A stretch of DNA of 37,415 nt from Cellulosilyticum sp. (GCA_017421915.1 JAFOHG010000086.1:1-37415), one strand, 5' to 3'. Numbered from the stretch's first letter, positions 8,363 through 16,795 are shown. Numbers and translations: made by a program. Notes: generated from the sequence alone by a model not told the origin.

Positions 8363-8707
8363 TTATTTAATCACACAAAGAAGAGCGCCTGATTCTACAG
8401 TAGCACCTTTAGTAGCATGAACAGATACGATGGTTCCATCAATTGGAGACATGATTTCGTTTTCCATTTTCATAGCTTCAAGAATCATTAATACTTGTCC
8501 TTTTTTAACTGTATCGCCATTAGATACATTTACACTTAAGATATTACCAGGCATTGGACTTGTGATTTTTTCACCACCAGCAGGTGCATTGCTAGGAGCA
8601 GGAGCAGCAGCTTTTACTGGAGCAGCAGCTTTTGCTTCGGCTTCATCAATAAGTTCAATAGCGATTTCATAGTCATTTCCATTTACATTTACACGATATT
8701 TTTTCAT
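8363..8707 (-). CDS. Biotin carboxyl carrier protein of the decarboxylase pump
   Basis: A 114-aa protein with three parts: a short N-terminal beta segment (MKKYRVNVNGNDYEIAIE), an Ala/Pro-rich flexible linker (about residues 26-45), and a biotinyl domain with the biotin-accepting lysine in EAMKMEN. It shuttles CO2 between the alpha and beta subunits. The organisation is like the gamma/carrier subunits of glutaconyl-CoA and methylmalonyl-CoA decarboxylases. AAAAGGAG precedes the ATG, and it lies 35 bases after the oadG-like gene. Confidence 0.93.
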   Translation of the reverse strand: MKKYRVNVNGNDYEIAIELIDEAEAKAAAPVKAAAPAPSNAPAGGEKITSPMPGNILSVNVSNGDTVKKGQVLMILEAMKMENEIMSPIDGTIVSVHATKGATVESGALLCVIK

Positions 8708-8742
8708 TTTAAAATTCTCCTTTTGATTAAGTGTAGTGGAAC

Positions 8743-9024
8743 CTATAGTTCTTTGACAGATAAAATTCTTATTGCAGATACATCTGTACCTAACTCTTCA
8801 GCAATAACTGCAGAAACAGCAGCAATAAACTCTTGACGATTAGTAATGGTTGATTTTGCTGGTGCTGGAGTTACTTCGGTTACAGGTGCAGAAACAGGAG
8901 CTGTAGGTTTTGTGATTTTTTGTACCACATAGCTCATAACATAGCAAATTGCGATGATACAAATTAGTCCAATAAATACAGTTCCTAATCCCATCAAAAT
9001 AACAAAAGTATTTGATAATTCCAT
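8743..9024 (-). CDS. oadG: OadG-family small membrane subunit of the decarboxylase pump
   Basis: A 93-aa protein with one N-terminal membrane helix (about residues 9-34), a Pro/Ala-rich linker (TAPVSAPVTEVTPAPA) and a small C-terminal cytoplasmic domain (NRQEFIAAVSAVIAEELG...IRILSVKEL). This is the usual shape of the gamma/delta subunit that ties alpha and beta together. It is the first gene of the operon; GGGAGG lies 9 bases before ATG 9024. Family assignment rests on shape, C-terminal pattern and context. Confidence 0.88.
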   Translation of the reverse strand: MELSNTFVILMGLGTVFIGLICIIAICYVMSYVVQKITKPTAPVSAPVTEVTPAPAKSTITNRQEFIAAVSAVIAEELGTDVSAIRILSVKEL

Positions 9025-9058
9025 CAGCTGATCCTCCCTTCATGAAGAAAAATATGCC

Positions 9059-9096
9059 TATATAGTCACAACTATCAAGAAGTTTCTGACTATATA
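9059..9096 (-). promoter_or_regulatory. Inverted repeat at the 5' end of the oad transcript
   Basis: TATATAGTCA (9059-9068) and TGACTATATA (9087-9096) are perfect 10-bp arms with an 18-base spacer. They lie directly downstream of the -10 at 9100-9105, so they cover the expected transcription start. They can act as an operator or as a 5' mRNA hairpin. Confidence 0.55.
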
Positions 9097-9099
9097 ATA

Positions 9100-9128
9100 A
9101 GTATAAAACAATTTTGCTAAAATGTTAA
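9100..9128 (-). promoter_or_regulatory. Promoter of the oad operon
   Basis: Read on the minus strand: -35 TTAACA (9128-9123), a 17-base spacer, -10 TATACT (9105-9100). It lies about 75 bases before the oadG start. Confidence 0.7.
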
Positions 9129-9324
9129 TTAAATTTAAAATATTTAAATGGTATTTTTGAAATATAGTCTAAGAAAAATTTGATAAATATAATAAAAAAC
9201 AAATAATATAAAGTGAAAAATATAGGAAATAGGAGGAATAAAACAAAAATAAGTATGAAAGTTATAAAATATAAGTACGTGAAAATATGTTTCTTTATGG
9301 AATCTTAACAAAATATATCCTGTC
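9129..9324. other. Gene-free divergent region between oad and the antiporter
   Basis: AT-rich sequence between the oad promoter and the antiporter promoter. It contains an AGGAGG at about 9231-9236 with no start codon at usable distance; the first ATG (9255) opens only 17 codons. No hairpin of note is seen. Confidence 0.5.
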
Positions 9325-9353
9325 TTGACGATATAATAAGATATGGATAATAC
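9325..9353 (+). promoter_or_regulatory. Probable antiporter promoter
   Basis: -35 TTGACG (9325-9330) and -10-like TAATAC (9348-9353) at 17 bases, 38 bases before the ATG. The -35 is strong and the -10 is weak. Confidence 0.42.
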
Positions 9354-9391
9354 CATAAATTATTATTAAATGAGAGAGGAGGGCCAATACA

Positions 9392-10990
9392 ATGGAATAT
9401 TATCTTATTATGGCTGCAATTATTATTTTCCTCTGTTTAACTGCCAGCAGTGTTTCTAATAAAATGGGAATACCAACATTAATTTTATTTATAGGATTAG
9501 GAATGCTCTTTGGAAGTGAGGGAATAGGTGGCATTCAATTTGAAGACTATAATTTTGCTAATTATATATGTTCTTTTATATTGATTTATATTATGTTCTA
9601 TGGTGGTTTTGGGGTTAACTGGAAAATGGCTAAGCCAGTAGCTGTAAAGGCAGGAATACTGTCTACAGTGGGAGTTATTTTGACAGCACTATTAACAGGA
9701 TTATTTTGTTATTTTGTTTTAAAAATGGCGTTGTTAGAAAGTTTATTATTAGGGGCAGTTATAGGTTCTACAGATGCTGCTGCTGTTTTTTATATTTTAA
9801 AAGCAAAAAAACTAAATTTAAAGAATGGATTGGCTTCATTACTAGAAATTGAAAGTGGAAGTAATGACCCCATTGCAAATATCCTTACAATTATTTTATT
9901 AGGTATCATTCAGGGAAATAGTTCAGGACCTATTTGGGTAGTATTTATTATGCAATTTTTGGTAGGAGCTTTAGTGGGTGTTACATTAGGAATTTTATCT
10001 GGTCGTGGCATTAGAAGATTTGAAAAGATGAATGAAGGACTAGATATGATTTTTGTATTTGCAATTGCATTACTTTCTTATGCAGCAAGTAATTTATTAG
10101 GCGGAAATGGTTATTTAAGTGTCTATATAACAGGGATTATACTAGGAAATACTAAAATTCCTAACAAGCCTGCATTGGTACATTTTTTTGATGGTGTAAC
10201 GAATTTATTTCAAATGGTTGTTTTCTTCTTGCTAGGTTTATTAGCATTTCCAACACAGGTTATAGATTACTTGGGGCCAGCAATATTAGTTGCTTTATTT
10301 TTAACTTTTGTTGCAAGACCACTAGCAGTAGCAGCTTTACTTACGCCATTTAAAGTATCTTTTAAGGAACAAATGTTAATTTCATGGGCAGGACTAAGAG
10401 GCGCATCGGGTATTGTTTTTGCTATTGTAGTAACTGTAAGAGGTGTATTTCCGGAAAATACGATTTTTAATATTGTATTTTGTATTGCTATGTTATCTAT
10501 TATGGTGCAAGGCGCACTATTACCTACTGTTGCTAGAAAGTTAGATTTGATTGATGATGAGATGCCGGTTTCTATGACATTTAATGATTACCGCAATGAA
10601 GCAGATGTAAGGCTAATTAATATACTTATTACACAAAATCATCCATGGGTAGGAAAAAGATTGAGTGAAATTACGTTTTCACAAGGTTCATTAGTAGTAT
10701 TTATAAAGCGGAGATTTGAAGTGGTTATACCAAAAGGGGATACAGTTTTAGAACCAGAAGATATAGTTGTATTAAGTAGTGAATATCAAGAAGAACCTTC
10801 AGATTTAGAAATACAAGAAATTGCAATAGATAAAAATAATAATTGGGTAGGAAAAAGCATTTCAGAATGTAATATTCCTAAAAATATCATAATCATTATG
10901 GTAAGAAGAAAAGAGGGCAATATTGTACCAAGTGGGAGTACCATTATTAAAGCAAATGATGTATTATTAACCTGCGGATTAAAAAATTAA
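9392..10990 (+). CDS. K+/H+ antiporter (NhaP2/CvrA type) with two RCK-C domains
   Basis: A 532-aa monovalent cation/proton antiporter. About 12-13 membrane segments fill residues 1-385; the family signature GAVIGSTDAAAVFYIL and the ESGSNDPIA motif hold the ion-binding Asp residues. After the membrane part come two tandem TrkA-C/RCK-C-like domains (about residues 400-465 and 468-532), each with a GKRLSEI/GKSISEC start and a DIVVL or DVLLTCG strand. These domains in related proteins bind small ligands such as cyclic di-AMP or nucleotides and gate K+ export; which ligand applies here is not visible. Enteric NhaP2 has one TrkA-C plus a CorC-like tail, so the double domain is a difference. A GAGGAGGG ribosome site precedes ATG 9392. 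It is divergent from the Na+ pump and followed 37 bases later by the export protein. Confidence 0.88.
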   Translation: MEYYLIMAAIIIFLCLTASSVSNKMGIPTLILFIGLGMLFGSEGIGGIQFEDYNFANYICSFILIYIMFYGGFGVNWKMAKPVAVKAGILSTVGVILTALLTGLFCYFVLKMALLESLLLGAVIGSTDAAAVFYILKAKKLNLKNGLASLLEIESGSNDPIANILTIILLGIIQGNSSGPIWVVFIMQFLVGALVGVTLGILSGRGIRRFEKMNEGLDMIFVFAIALLSYAASNLLGGNGYLSVYITGIILGNTKIPNKPALVHFFDGVTNLFQMVVFFLLGLLAFPTQVIDYLGPAILVALFLTFVARPLAVAALLTPFKVSFKEQMLISWAGLRGASGIVFAIVVTVRGVFPENTIFNIVFCIAMLSIMVQGALLPTVARKLDLIDDEMPVSMTFNDYRNEADVRLINILITQNHPWVGKRLSEITFSQGSLVVFIKRRFEVVIPKGDTVLEPEDIVVLSSEYQEEPSDLEIQEIAIDKNNNWVGKSISECNIPKNIIIIMVRRKEGNIVPSGSTIIKANDVLLTCGLKN

Positions 10991-11027
10991 ATTTAAAATA
11001 CATAGGAAAAATGAAAGAGGTTACAGT

Positions 11028-11537
11028 ATGGTAGATTCATTAGTTAATTTTTTTACTCAAGGCTTAGTAGGAATTATTCCAAGTGAAGCTATTATTTTTA
11101 TTGTATCTATGGTGCCAGTATTAGAACTAAGGGGTGGATTACTGGCGGCATCTTTATTAGATATAGAGATGTATAAGGCAGTATGGATTTGTATTATTGG
11201 GAATCTAATTCCAATACCATTTATTCTGCTCTTTATAAAAACAATTTTAGGATGGATGAAAAAGCAAAATTGTTTTAAGAAATTAGTAGAGTGGTTAGAA
11301 CATAAGTCTATGAGTAAAGGTGGTCAAATTGAAAAGTATGAGTTTTTAGGATTGTTGTTATTTGTAGGTGTTCCCTTACCAGGAACAGGTGCATGGACAG
11401 GTGCCCTTATTGCATCATTGTTAGATGTAAAAAACAAAAAAGCATTTATGGCAATTGGTTGTGGACTTGTGATGGCAACAGTCATTATGTGCTTTATTGC
11501 TTACGGTATTCCAGCATTAGTTACAATGATAGCTTAG
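11028..11537 (+). CDS. Small multidrug export family membrane protein (COG2426)
   Basis: A 169-aa protein with four to five membrane segments. The motif MVPVLELRGGLLAASLL near residues 29-45 and GVPLPGTGAWTGALIASLL near 115-133 are characteristic of the Sm_multidrug_ex family. The name is historical: the substrate is not known. It is probably co-transcribed with the antiporter, since only 37 bases separate them and there is no terminator between. Start ATG 11028 follows AAAGAGG. Confidence 0.85.
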   Translation: MVDSLVNFFTQGLVGIIPSEAIIFIVSMVPVLELRGGLLAASLLDIEMYKAVWICIIGNLIPIPFILLFIKTILGWMKKQNCFKKLVEWLEHKSMSKGGQIEKYEFLGLLLFVGVPLPGTGAWTGALIASLLDVKNKKAFMAIGCGLVMATVIMCFIAYGIPALVTMIA

Positions 11538-11621
11538 AATAAAATAGGAAATTTTGAAATAAAGGACTATATAAATCTCTGAATGCACGTATAAGAAAAC
11601 AGACATACTATTACCAATATA

Positions 11622-11630
11622 TGTTATAAT
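11622..11630 (+). promoter_or_regulatory. Extended -10 promoter before the 189-aa unknown gene
   Basis: TGTTATAAT, an extended -10 (TGn-TATAAT), lies 31 bases before ATG 11662. No good -35 is visible, which is normal for this type. Confidence 0.5.
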
Positions 11631-11661
11631 TAGAAAGGCTATTTTGGTAAAGGAGATCAAT

Positions 11662-12231
11662 ATGAGTAATAAAGTAACGATAACATATGTAGACAATGAA
11701 TATATAGTAAAACTTGGCGAGACTATTTTAAGCAAAGAAAAAGATGAAGAAAGAGCTATTCAAGTGTTTAAAAATGCAGTAAAGAATAATACAGTAGCAA
11801 AAAATCTAAGCTTTGATGATATGGCTAAGAAAGTAAAAGCACTAGGAATTGGTGAAGTAGAAATTAATGAAAATTATCAATCTATGCAATGCGGAGATAT
11901 GAAATATTTTTACCATACAGGAAAAGCATTTTATACAGGACAAGGAAAAATGGTGCTTTTATTAGGTGGGTTTGAGTATTTTTATGAAATGCTTCACTTA
12001 GTTGCAAGTGGAGCAATAACTTCTTGTAATGAATTAGCAAGTTTATGTGCAACTGTTATTGAAAATCATGCTACTTATAGTTTAACGGAAGACGGTATGA
12101 GTGTAGCAAGTGCGGTATTTAGTTATGGAAATGTAGGGTTTAACTTTATGAACAATAAGATAAATAAGGGAACAAGTAGCGAAAAATCTAGTTTTAAAGC
12201 GTTTAAAGACTTTATTTTAGCTACATTATAG
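11662..12231 (+). CDS. Protein of unknown function, 189 aa
   Basis: I do not recognise this protein. ATG 11662 follows AAAGGAG by 6 bases; an upstream in-frame TTG (11644) overlaps that site. The protein starts with a beta-like segment (MSNKVTITYVDNEYIVKLG), then a charged helical part (KEKDEERAIQVFKNAVKNN). A middle region is rich in aromatic residues (KYFYHTGKAFYTGQGK and GGFEYFYEMLHLV), followed by a segment with two Cys (TSCNELASLCATVIENHATY). There is no signal peptide and only weak hydrophobic stretches, so it is probably cytoplasmic. It stands alone, with its own promoter before it and a terminator after. Confidence 0.75.
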   Translation: MSNKVTITYVDNEYIVKLGETILSKEKDEERAIQVFKNAVKNNTVAKNLSFDDMAKKVKALGIGEVEINENYQSMQCGDMKYFYHTGKAFYTGQGKMVLLLGGFEYFYEMLHLVASGAITSCNELASLCATVIENHATYSLTEDGMSVASAVFSYGNVGFNFMNNKINKGTSSEKSSFKAFKDFILATL

Positions 12232-12256
12232 ATTTACAATATTTCTTTTGATTAGT

Positions 12257-12303
12257 AGGAAGTGGCTTCAAACTTTTATTTAGTTGAGGTTACTTCCTTT
12301 TTT
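12257..12303 (+). terminator. Terminator after the 189-aa gene
   Basis: Arms AGGAAGT (12257-12263) and ACTTCCT, with further partial pairing inside (CTTCAAACT with AGTTGAGG), followed by a run of T to 12303. Confidence 0.7.
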
Positions 12304-12380
12304 GCATTTCTCTCTAAGAAGATTGAATTAAATAAATTATATAAATAATATAATTAATAAATATAAATGTATAAAATAAT

Positions 12381-12409
12381 TTGATATAGTTATAATTTAG
12401 ATATATAAT
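12381..12409 (+). promoter_or_regulatory. Promoter of the CobW gene pair
   Basis: -35 TTGATA (12381-12386), 17-base spacer, -10 TATAAT (12404-12409). This leaves a 5' leader of about 70 bases. I see no clear Zur/Fur-type palindrome over it. Confidence 0.7.
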
Positions 12410-12486
12410 TTAATTGCAAATAAGTCTCAATTCTATTCATTACTATAGAACTTAGACAAGGAAAAGAGATTGGGAGGAAATAAAAA

Positions 12487-13617
12487 ATGACAAAGATTGA
12501 TATTATATCAGGTTTTCTTGGAGCAGGTAAAACAACACTTATCAAAAAATTGATTAAAGAAGGTTTTAATGGAGAGAAACTTGTTCTTATTGAGAATGAA
12601 TTTGGTGAAATTGGTATAGATGGTGGATTCTTAAAGGAAGGTGGCGTTGAAATTACAGAGATGAACTCGGGATGTATTTGTTGTTCATTGGTAGGTGATT
12701 TTGGAGCTGCTCTTAAAGATGTATTAGAAAATTATAAACCAGATCGTGTAATCATTGAACCATCAGGTGTAGGTAAGCTTTCAGATGTCATTAAGGCTGT
12801 TGAAAATGTAGATGAAGGTATGGAGGTCATACTGAATGCAAGAGTAGCAGTTGTAGATGCACTTAAATGTAAAATGTATATGAAAAACTTTGGAGAGTTC
12901 TTTAATAATCAAATTGAAAGTGCAACAAGCATTATTTTAAGTCGTACTCAAAAAGTATCTGAAGCAAAGCTTGAAGAATGTGTCAAAATGATTAGAGAGC
13001 ATAATGCAAAAGCAGCTATTGTAACAACATCATGGGATGAAATTACAGGGGCTAAATTACTTGAAGTTATGGAATCTAAACAGTCATTAGAAGCGGAACT
13101 TATGAAAGAAGAAGCAGTATGTCCAAGTTGTGGACATGTTCATCATGAACATCATGACCACGAATGCTGTGAACACGATCATGACCATCATGAGCATGAA
13201 TGCTGCGGACACAATTATGACCATCATGAGCATGAATGCTGTGAGCACGATCATGACCACCATGAGCATGAATGCTGCGGACATGACCATGACCATCACG
13301 ACCATGAATGTTGTGGACATGATCACCACCATCATCATGCAGATGAAGTCTTTACAAGTTGGGGCATGGAAACACCACGTAAATATAGTGAGGAAGAGAT
13401 TAAAGAAGCACTGGAAACTTTGTCACAATCAGAAGAGTATGGCATTATTTTACGAGCTAAAGGGATTCTTCAAAATAAAGAAGGTAAATGGTTCTGCTTT
13501 GATATGGTACCAGGAGAATATGAAATTCGTGAAGAAAATGCAGACTATACAGGACGCTTATGTGTCATTGGTACAAAACTAGATGAAGAAGGCCTTAAGA
13601 GATTATTTATGTGCTAA
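12487..13617 (+). CDS. CobW/COG0523 metal GTPase with a His/Cys-repeat tail
   Basis: A 376-aa P-loop GTPase of the COG0523 (CobW/ZNG/YciC) metallochaperone family. Seen: Walker A GFLGAGKTT (residues 9-17), ENEFGEIGID (36-45), the metal-binding CICC motif (63-66) and EPSGVGKLSDV. An internal metal-rich segment (219-284) is built from five 12-residue repeats of the type HHEHECCGHDHD and ends in five His; the DNA repeat is 36 bp (13150-13329). A CobW C-terminal domain follows (about 290-376). Such proteins hand Zn, Co or Ni to client proteins using GTP. Which metal is used here cannot be read from the sequence; the added Cys pairs favour soft metals such as Zn. It is 17 bases ahead of the second CobW-like gene, so they form one operon. 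GGGAGG precedes the ATG. Confidence 0.92.
   Translation: MTKIDIISGFLGAGKTTLIKKLIKEGFNGEKLVLIENEFGEIGIDGGFLKEGGVEITEMNSGCICCSLVGDFGAALKDVLENYKPDRVIIEPSGVGKLSDVIKAVENVDEGMEVILNARVAVVDALKCKMYMKNFGEFFNNQIESATSIILSRTQKVSEAKLEECVKMIREHNAKAAIVTTSWDEITGAKLLEVMESKQSLEAELMKEEAVCPSCGHVHHEHHDHECCEHDHDHHEHECCGHNYDHHEHECCEHDHDHHEHECCGHDHDHHDHECCGHDHHHHHADEVFTSWGMETPRKYSEEEIKEALETLSQSEEYGIILRAKGILQNKEGKWFCFDMVPGEYEIREENADYTGRLCVIGTKLDEEGLKRLFMC
13150..13329 (+). repeat. Five tandem 36-bp repeats encoding His/Cys-rich units
   Basis: Units start at 13150, 13186, 13222, 13258 and 13294. Each codes for twelve residues with an ECC core and five to seven His. The units differ at silent and a few coding positions (one reads GHNYD), which suggests growth by duplication followed by drift. 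Confidence 0.85.
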
Positions 13618-13634
13618 AGGGAGAAAGTTAATTT

Positions 13635-14576
13635 ATGAAAATACCAATATTTTTATTTAATGGCTTATTAGAAGCGGGGAAGACTTCTTTTATAAATTAT
13701 ATGCTTAAAAAACGAGTTTTTGCAGATGGTAGGAATACTCTAGTAATTGCCTGCGAAGAAGGAATGGAAGAATATGATACAGATTATTGTGAAAAAAATC
13801 ATATTACCATTATACAAGTAGAGGAAGAAGAAGAGATAACAGAGGCCTTTATTTCTAAGTTAGCAACACAGTATCAACCACATAGAGTGATTATAGAATA
13901 TAATGGTATGTGGGATATGGCGATTCCTTTTGAATTACAATATCCAACAGGATGGTTTGTATATGAAGTCATTACACTAGTTAATGCAGAAACATTTAAT
14001 GTGTATCTTAATAATATGCGTGGTATTATGATGGAGCATTTTAAATGTGCAGATTTGGTTGTGTTTAATCGTGTCAATGAAGAAATGAATCCATCTTCAT
14101 TTAGAGGAACTATAAAGGCAGTTAATGGACAAGCAAAACTTTTTATATGTGATGAAGACTTTTCATTAGAACCTATTAAAGAAGAATTACCTTATGATAT
14201 TAAAGCAGATGTTATTGAAATAGAAGATCAGGATTATGGGGTTTGGTATATTGATTTATGGGAACATCCTAATCGTTATATGAATAAAAAAGTAAAGGTT
14301 AATGGTTTATTCTTTCATGATGCCCATGAGCCAAAAGATCGATTTACTTTTGGACGTTTTGCAATGCCATGTTGTGCAGATGATATAGCACTTATGGGAT
14401 TATACTGTCACAATATTGGAAAACCAAGATATTCTAATAAAGATAGCATTTCAGTTTATGCTGAAATTCGTTATGAAAAAGCAGAAGTGTATAATAATGA
14501 CATGGGACCAATTCTTTATGTGAAATCCATAGAGAAAGCGAAAGAAAATCAAGAAGATTTAGTTATGTTTAATTAA
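13635..14576 (+). CDS. CobW-like P-loop protein fused to a YcgQ/DUF1980-like domain
   Basis: A 313-aa protein. Residues 1-170 are a divergent CobW-type GTPase: Walker A GLLEAGKTS (10-18), HRVIIEYNGMWD in place of the usual IEPSG segment, and FNRVNE where NKxD-type base recognition would be. The CxCC metal motif of true CobW proteins is missing; the matching stretch reads IIQVEEEEEI. Residues about 195-310 look like the C-terminal domain of YcgQ (DUF1980/TIGR03943): VKVNGLFFH, then RFTFGRFAMPCCADD with Cys246-Cys247, and a closing beta segment. In bacilli, CobW-type YciC and the YcgQ/YcgR membrane proteins belong to zinc-stress regulons, so the fusion joins two parts of one metal pathway. There are no membrane helices. 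The assignment of the second domain is from pattern memory and needs a profile search. Confidence 0.75.
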   Translation: MKIPIFLFNGLLEAGKTSFINYMLKKRVFADGRNTLVIACEEGMEEYDTDYCEKNHITIIQVEEEEEITEAFISKLATQYQPHRVIIEYNGMWDMAIPFELQYPTGWFVYEVITLVNAETFNVYLNNMRGIMMEHFKCADLVVFNRVNEEMNPSSFRGTIKAVNGQAKLFICDEDFSLEPIKEELPYDIKADVIEIEDQDYGVWYIDLWEHPNRYMNKKVKVNGLFFHDAHEPKDRFTFGRFAMPCCADDIALMGLYCHNIGKPRYSNKDSISVYAEIRYEKAEVYNNDMGPILYVKSIEKAKENQEDLVMFN

Positions 14577-14596
14577 TCAAGTGAAAATATTAGAAA

Positions 14597-14630
14597 TAAA
14601 ACCCCGTTGAAATGATTCGATGGGGTTTTA
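14597..14630. terminator. Bidirectional terminator between CobW pair and chemoreceptor
   Basis: TAAAACCCCGTTGAA (14597-14611) pairs with TTCGATGGGGTTTTA (14616-14630), with a 4-base loop (ATGA) and two G-T pairs. It serves both converging units. Confidence 0.85.
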
Positions 14631-14674
14631 TAGTGCATTAATGGCACAAGCTATTGTTTCAGGATAAATGATCT

Positions 14675-15655
14675 TTAATTTGCAGCTTTTTCAAGAAGAT
14701 TGGTGATTTGTTTTAAGAAAGAAATAATCGGTGTAAGTGCTAATTGTTTAGCAGTCGTTTTTTTTCGGTAACTCACTACATCTTCGGCAGTTTCCACAAT
14801 GCGATTATGAAGTAATGTGGATGATAAAGAGACGTCATTCATATGTACTTTTATATCAGATGCAATATGTTGGATTTGATTCATATGTTCTAAGTTTTTT
14901 TCATTAGCATCTATAATTTCTTGATTGTGGGAATGGACTTTTTTAGCAAGATGTACACTCTCCTCAATACTTTTTTGATATTGAGTAAGGAGAGATTGTG
15001 TATTTTCAAATTGAGCAGTAACAGCATTTGTTTTTTCGAAGATATCTGCAACTAATTCTTTTGTGCTATTAGATAAATTACGAATTTCATTGGCCACTAC
15101 AGAAAAACCTTTACCGGCATCTCCTGCTCGGGCTGCCTCTATACTTGCATTAAGTGCCAGTAAGTTGGTGCTATCAGCAATGGCATGAATCTGCTGATCG
15201 GCAGTCACAATATCTTGAATATAGGTGCCAAGATTATGGATAGCATGAATAATAGAATTAGATTTGGTATGTAGTTCCTCAATATACACATGGAGTTCTT
15301 CAATACTAGAAATACTATTATTTAAAAGCGTATGATTAGAGACTAATGTTTCTTTGGTTGCATGTGTATCTTTTTCTAGAGTCGTAACAGAGTCATCTAA
15401 CGTTTGAACAATGTGGATATATTCATCTGTGCTTAAAGCAAGGTGATTGATTTTTTCTTGTAAGTTTCCTAGCGTAAGGCTACTTTGAGCTTCTTCAGTA
15501 ATAAGACTTTCAAGATGTGAATTGGCATAGTGAGTAGCACATTTTAAAGCATCAAGAACCTCCTTATTTGAAGAAATAGAGCTAGAAAGTGTATGAATTG
15601 TAGTGGTTTCTTCAGAAGAAGATAATTTTTTTGTTTTGAAATTAAAAATACCCAT
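14675..15655 (-). CDS. Soluble methyl-accepting chemotaxis protein paired with a FIST protein
   Basis: A 326-aa chemoreceptor without membrane segments. The hairpin tip is [20 protein letters not shown], followed by [17 protein letters not shown] (about residues 164-200). It is flanked by coiled coils; the first 100 residues are mostly helical and contain no sensor domain that I recognise. It lies 11 bases after the FIST gene with its own AGGAGG, so the two are translated from one mRNA. The natural reading is that the FIST protein is the sensor and this protein the signalling arm to CheA. That is inference from gene order and from known FIST-MCP fusions. Confidence 0.9.
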   Translation of the reverse strand: MGIFNFKTKKLSSSEETTTIHTLSSSISSNKEVLDALKCATHYANSHLESLITEEAQSSLTLGNLQEKINHLALSTDEYIHIVQTLDDSVTTLEKDTHATKETLVSNHTLLNNSISSIEELHVYIEELHTKSNSIIHAIHNLGTYIQDIVTADQQIHAIADSTNLLALNASIEAARAGDAGKGFSVVANEIRNLSNSTKELVADIFEKTNAVTAQFENTQSLLTQYQKSIEESVHLAKKVHSHNQEIIDANEKNLEHMNQIQHIASDIKVHMNDVSLSSTLLHNRIVETAEDVVSYRKKTTAKQLALTPIISFLKQITNLLEKAAN

Positions 15656-15666
15656 GATAATACCTC

Positions 15667-16731
15667 CTATTCAAAAACTGCTAATACAAGTGTTTGGTTA
15701 CAGTGATGATAATGAATTTGCTCACCAAAAGATGAAAAACCAGCAAAGTTTCCAAGTTTAGATAAATTTTGACCAAAGGTAGGACCAAAGTGTTCATTTT
15801 CAAATTGAATGGTACGTAAAATGCAGTTCACCACCAATGTACCACTTGGATGAGGAATATCTCTTAAAATGTTTGAAACAGTTTCTTTGGAGATTGTATG
15901 ATAATCATCTAATTCTACTCGGCATAATGTAGCATTTTTATAAATATTAGAGTAGTACTCAATACCATCAGAATGAACTTGTTTGCCCGAAACAATATAC
16001 ATATCATCATTTAATACTAGACCAAAGGGATTAGATAAAAATTGACTTTCTAAATCGTTATGGTCAACTATTTGTTTAATCACATCAACGCAAGGTTTAT
16101 TGTCTAATTTTTTTATAAGGCGTCTATCAACATCCACTTCGGTAGCAATAAACCAATCTTCAGTTGGTTTAAAAATATTTTCTTTATACAATTTGATTTT
16201 GCCGCTTTTATTAGTGATAAAAGTTAAAATACAGGCATCAGTTTTAATGGTGTCATTAAGCATCACATAGGATAGACCTTGGTGATCTGTAGCTGCAGTA
16301 CCACCTATTAAATCAATATGATGGGACTTAAAGAGGTCTTCTAGGGTGCTCAATACCATTTCTTCATGACTAGTGAAAGTGCATAATGAAAAACAAATTG
16401 TAGATTCTGGTGAAAAGGAAGGCAACTTTTGGATTGTTTTTTTGATTTGGTTAATATGTAAAATAGGATAGTCACCGATATCTTCTAAACAGTAAGTTGA
16501 CACTTCAATATCTGCTAAGAAAATAAGAATAGCATCTGTAATAAAACCTTCAGAAATTAAATTTTTATGTGTACTACATCCAATAAGTTCAATGTCTTTA
16601 AAGTTTTTTTGACAAGCTTTGGCATAGTCTATAAATACATCACTTGTTGCGTAAAGGATAGCTAATTTACCTGTAGGAACAATAGATGAAATTTGTTGTA
16701 GGTTATTTAATTTGTGAACACTAAATTTCAT
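15667..16731 (-). CDS. FIST domain sensory protein
   Basis: A 354-aa soluble protein with FIST N and FIST C domains. The N-terminal domain shows [30 protein letters not shown] and [14 protein letters not shown]. The C-terminal part has [16 protein letters not shown] and [13 protein letters not shown]...[17 protein letters not shown], the usual ending of FIST C (a GFxxxGE-type loop). FIST domains are proposed to bind small ligands such as amino acids and are often fused to, or adjacent to, chemotaxis and cyclic-di-GMP proteins. Here the sensor is separate and sits first in a two-gene operon with a soluble chemoreceptor. AAAGGAG precedes the ATG. Confidence 0.9.
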   Translation of the reverse strand: MKFSVHKLNNLQQISSIVPTGKLAILYATSDVFIDYAKACQKNFKDIELIGCSTHKNLISEGFITDAILIFLADIEVSTYCLEDIGDYPILHINQIKKTIQKLPSFSPESTICFSLCTFTSHEEMVLSTLEDLFKSHHIDLIGGTAATDHQGLSYVMLNDTIKTDACILTFITNKSGKIKLYKENIFKPTEDWFIATEVDVDRRLIKKLDNKPCVDVIKQIVDHNDLESQFLSNPFGLVLNDDMYIVSGKQVHSDGIEYYSNIYKNATLCRVELDDYHTISKETVSNILRDIPHPSGTLVVNCILRTIQFENEHFGPTFGQNLSKLGNFAGFSSFGEQIHYHHCNQTLVLAVFE

Positions 16732-16766
16732 AATAATATCTCCTTTTTGAAAAGTTGTATACTTAT

Positions 16767-16795
16767 AGCATAATAAAAAATGGATAAAAATCCAA
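16767..16795 (-). promoter_or_regulatory. Possible FIST-MCP promoter
   Basis: On the minus strand: -35-like TTGGAT (16795-16790), 17-base spacer, -10-like TATGCT (16772-16767). A small palindrome TGGATaaaaATCCA (16781-16794) overlaps the -35. Both boxes match only four of six positions. Confidence 0.4.

Noticed and set aside
9255..9308. 17-codon frame after an AGGAGG in the oad/antiporter gap
   Set aside because: The spacing from AGGAGG to ATG is about 18 bases, too long, and the peptide has no features.
9144..9356. 70-codon minus-strand frame in the divergent region
   Set aside because: It has no ribosome site and overlaps the antiporter promoter. The composition is simply AT-rich.
13087..13582. 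Long frames in other phases over the His/Cys repeat
   Set aside because: They are open only because the repeat lacks stops in every phase. The CobW frame has the start, ribosome site and domains.
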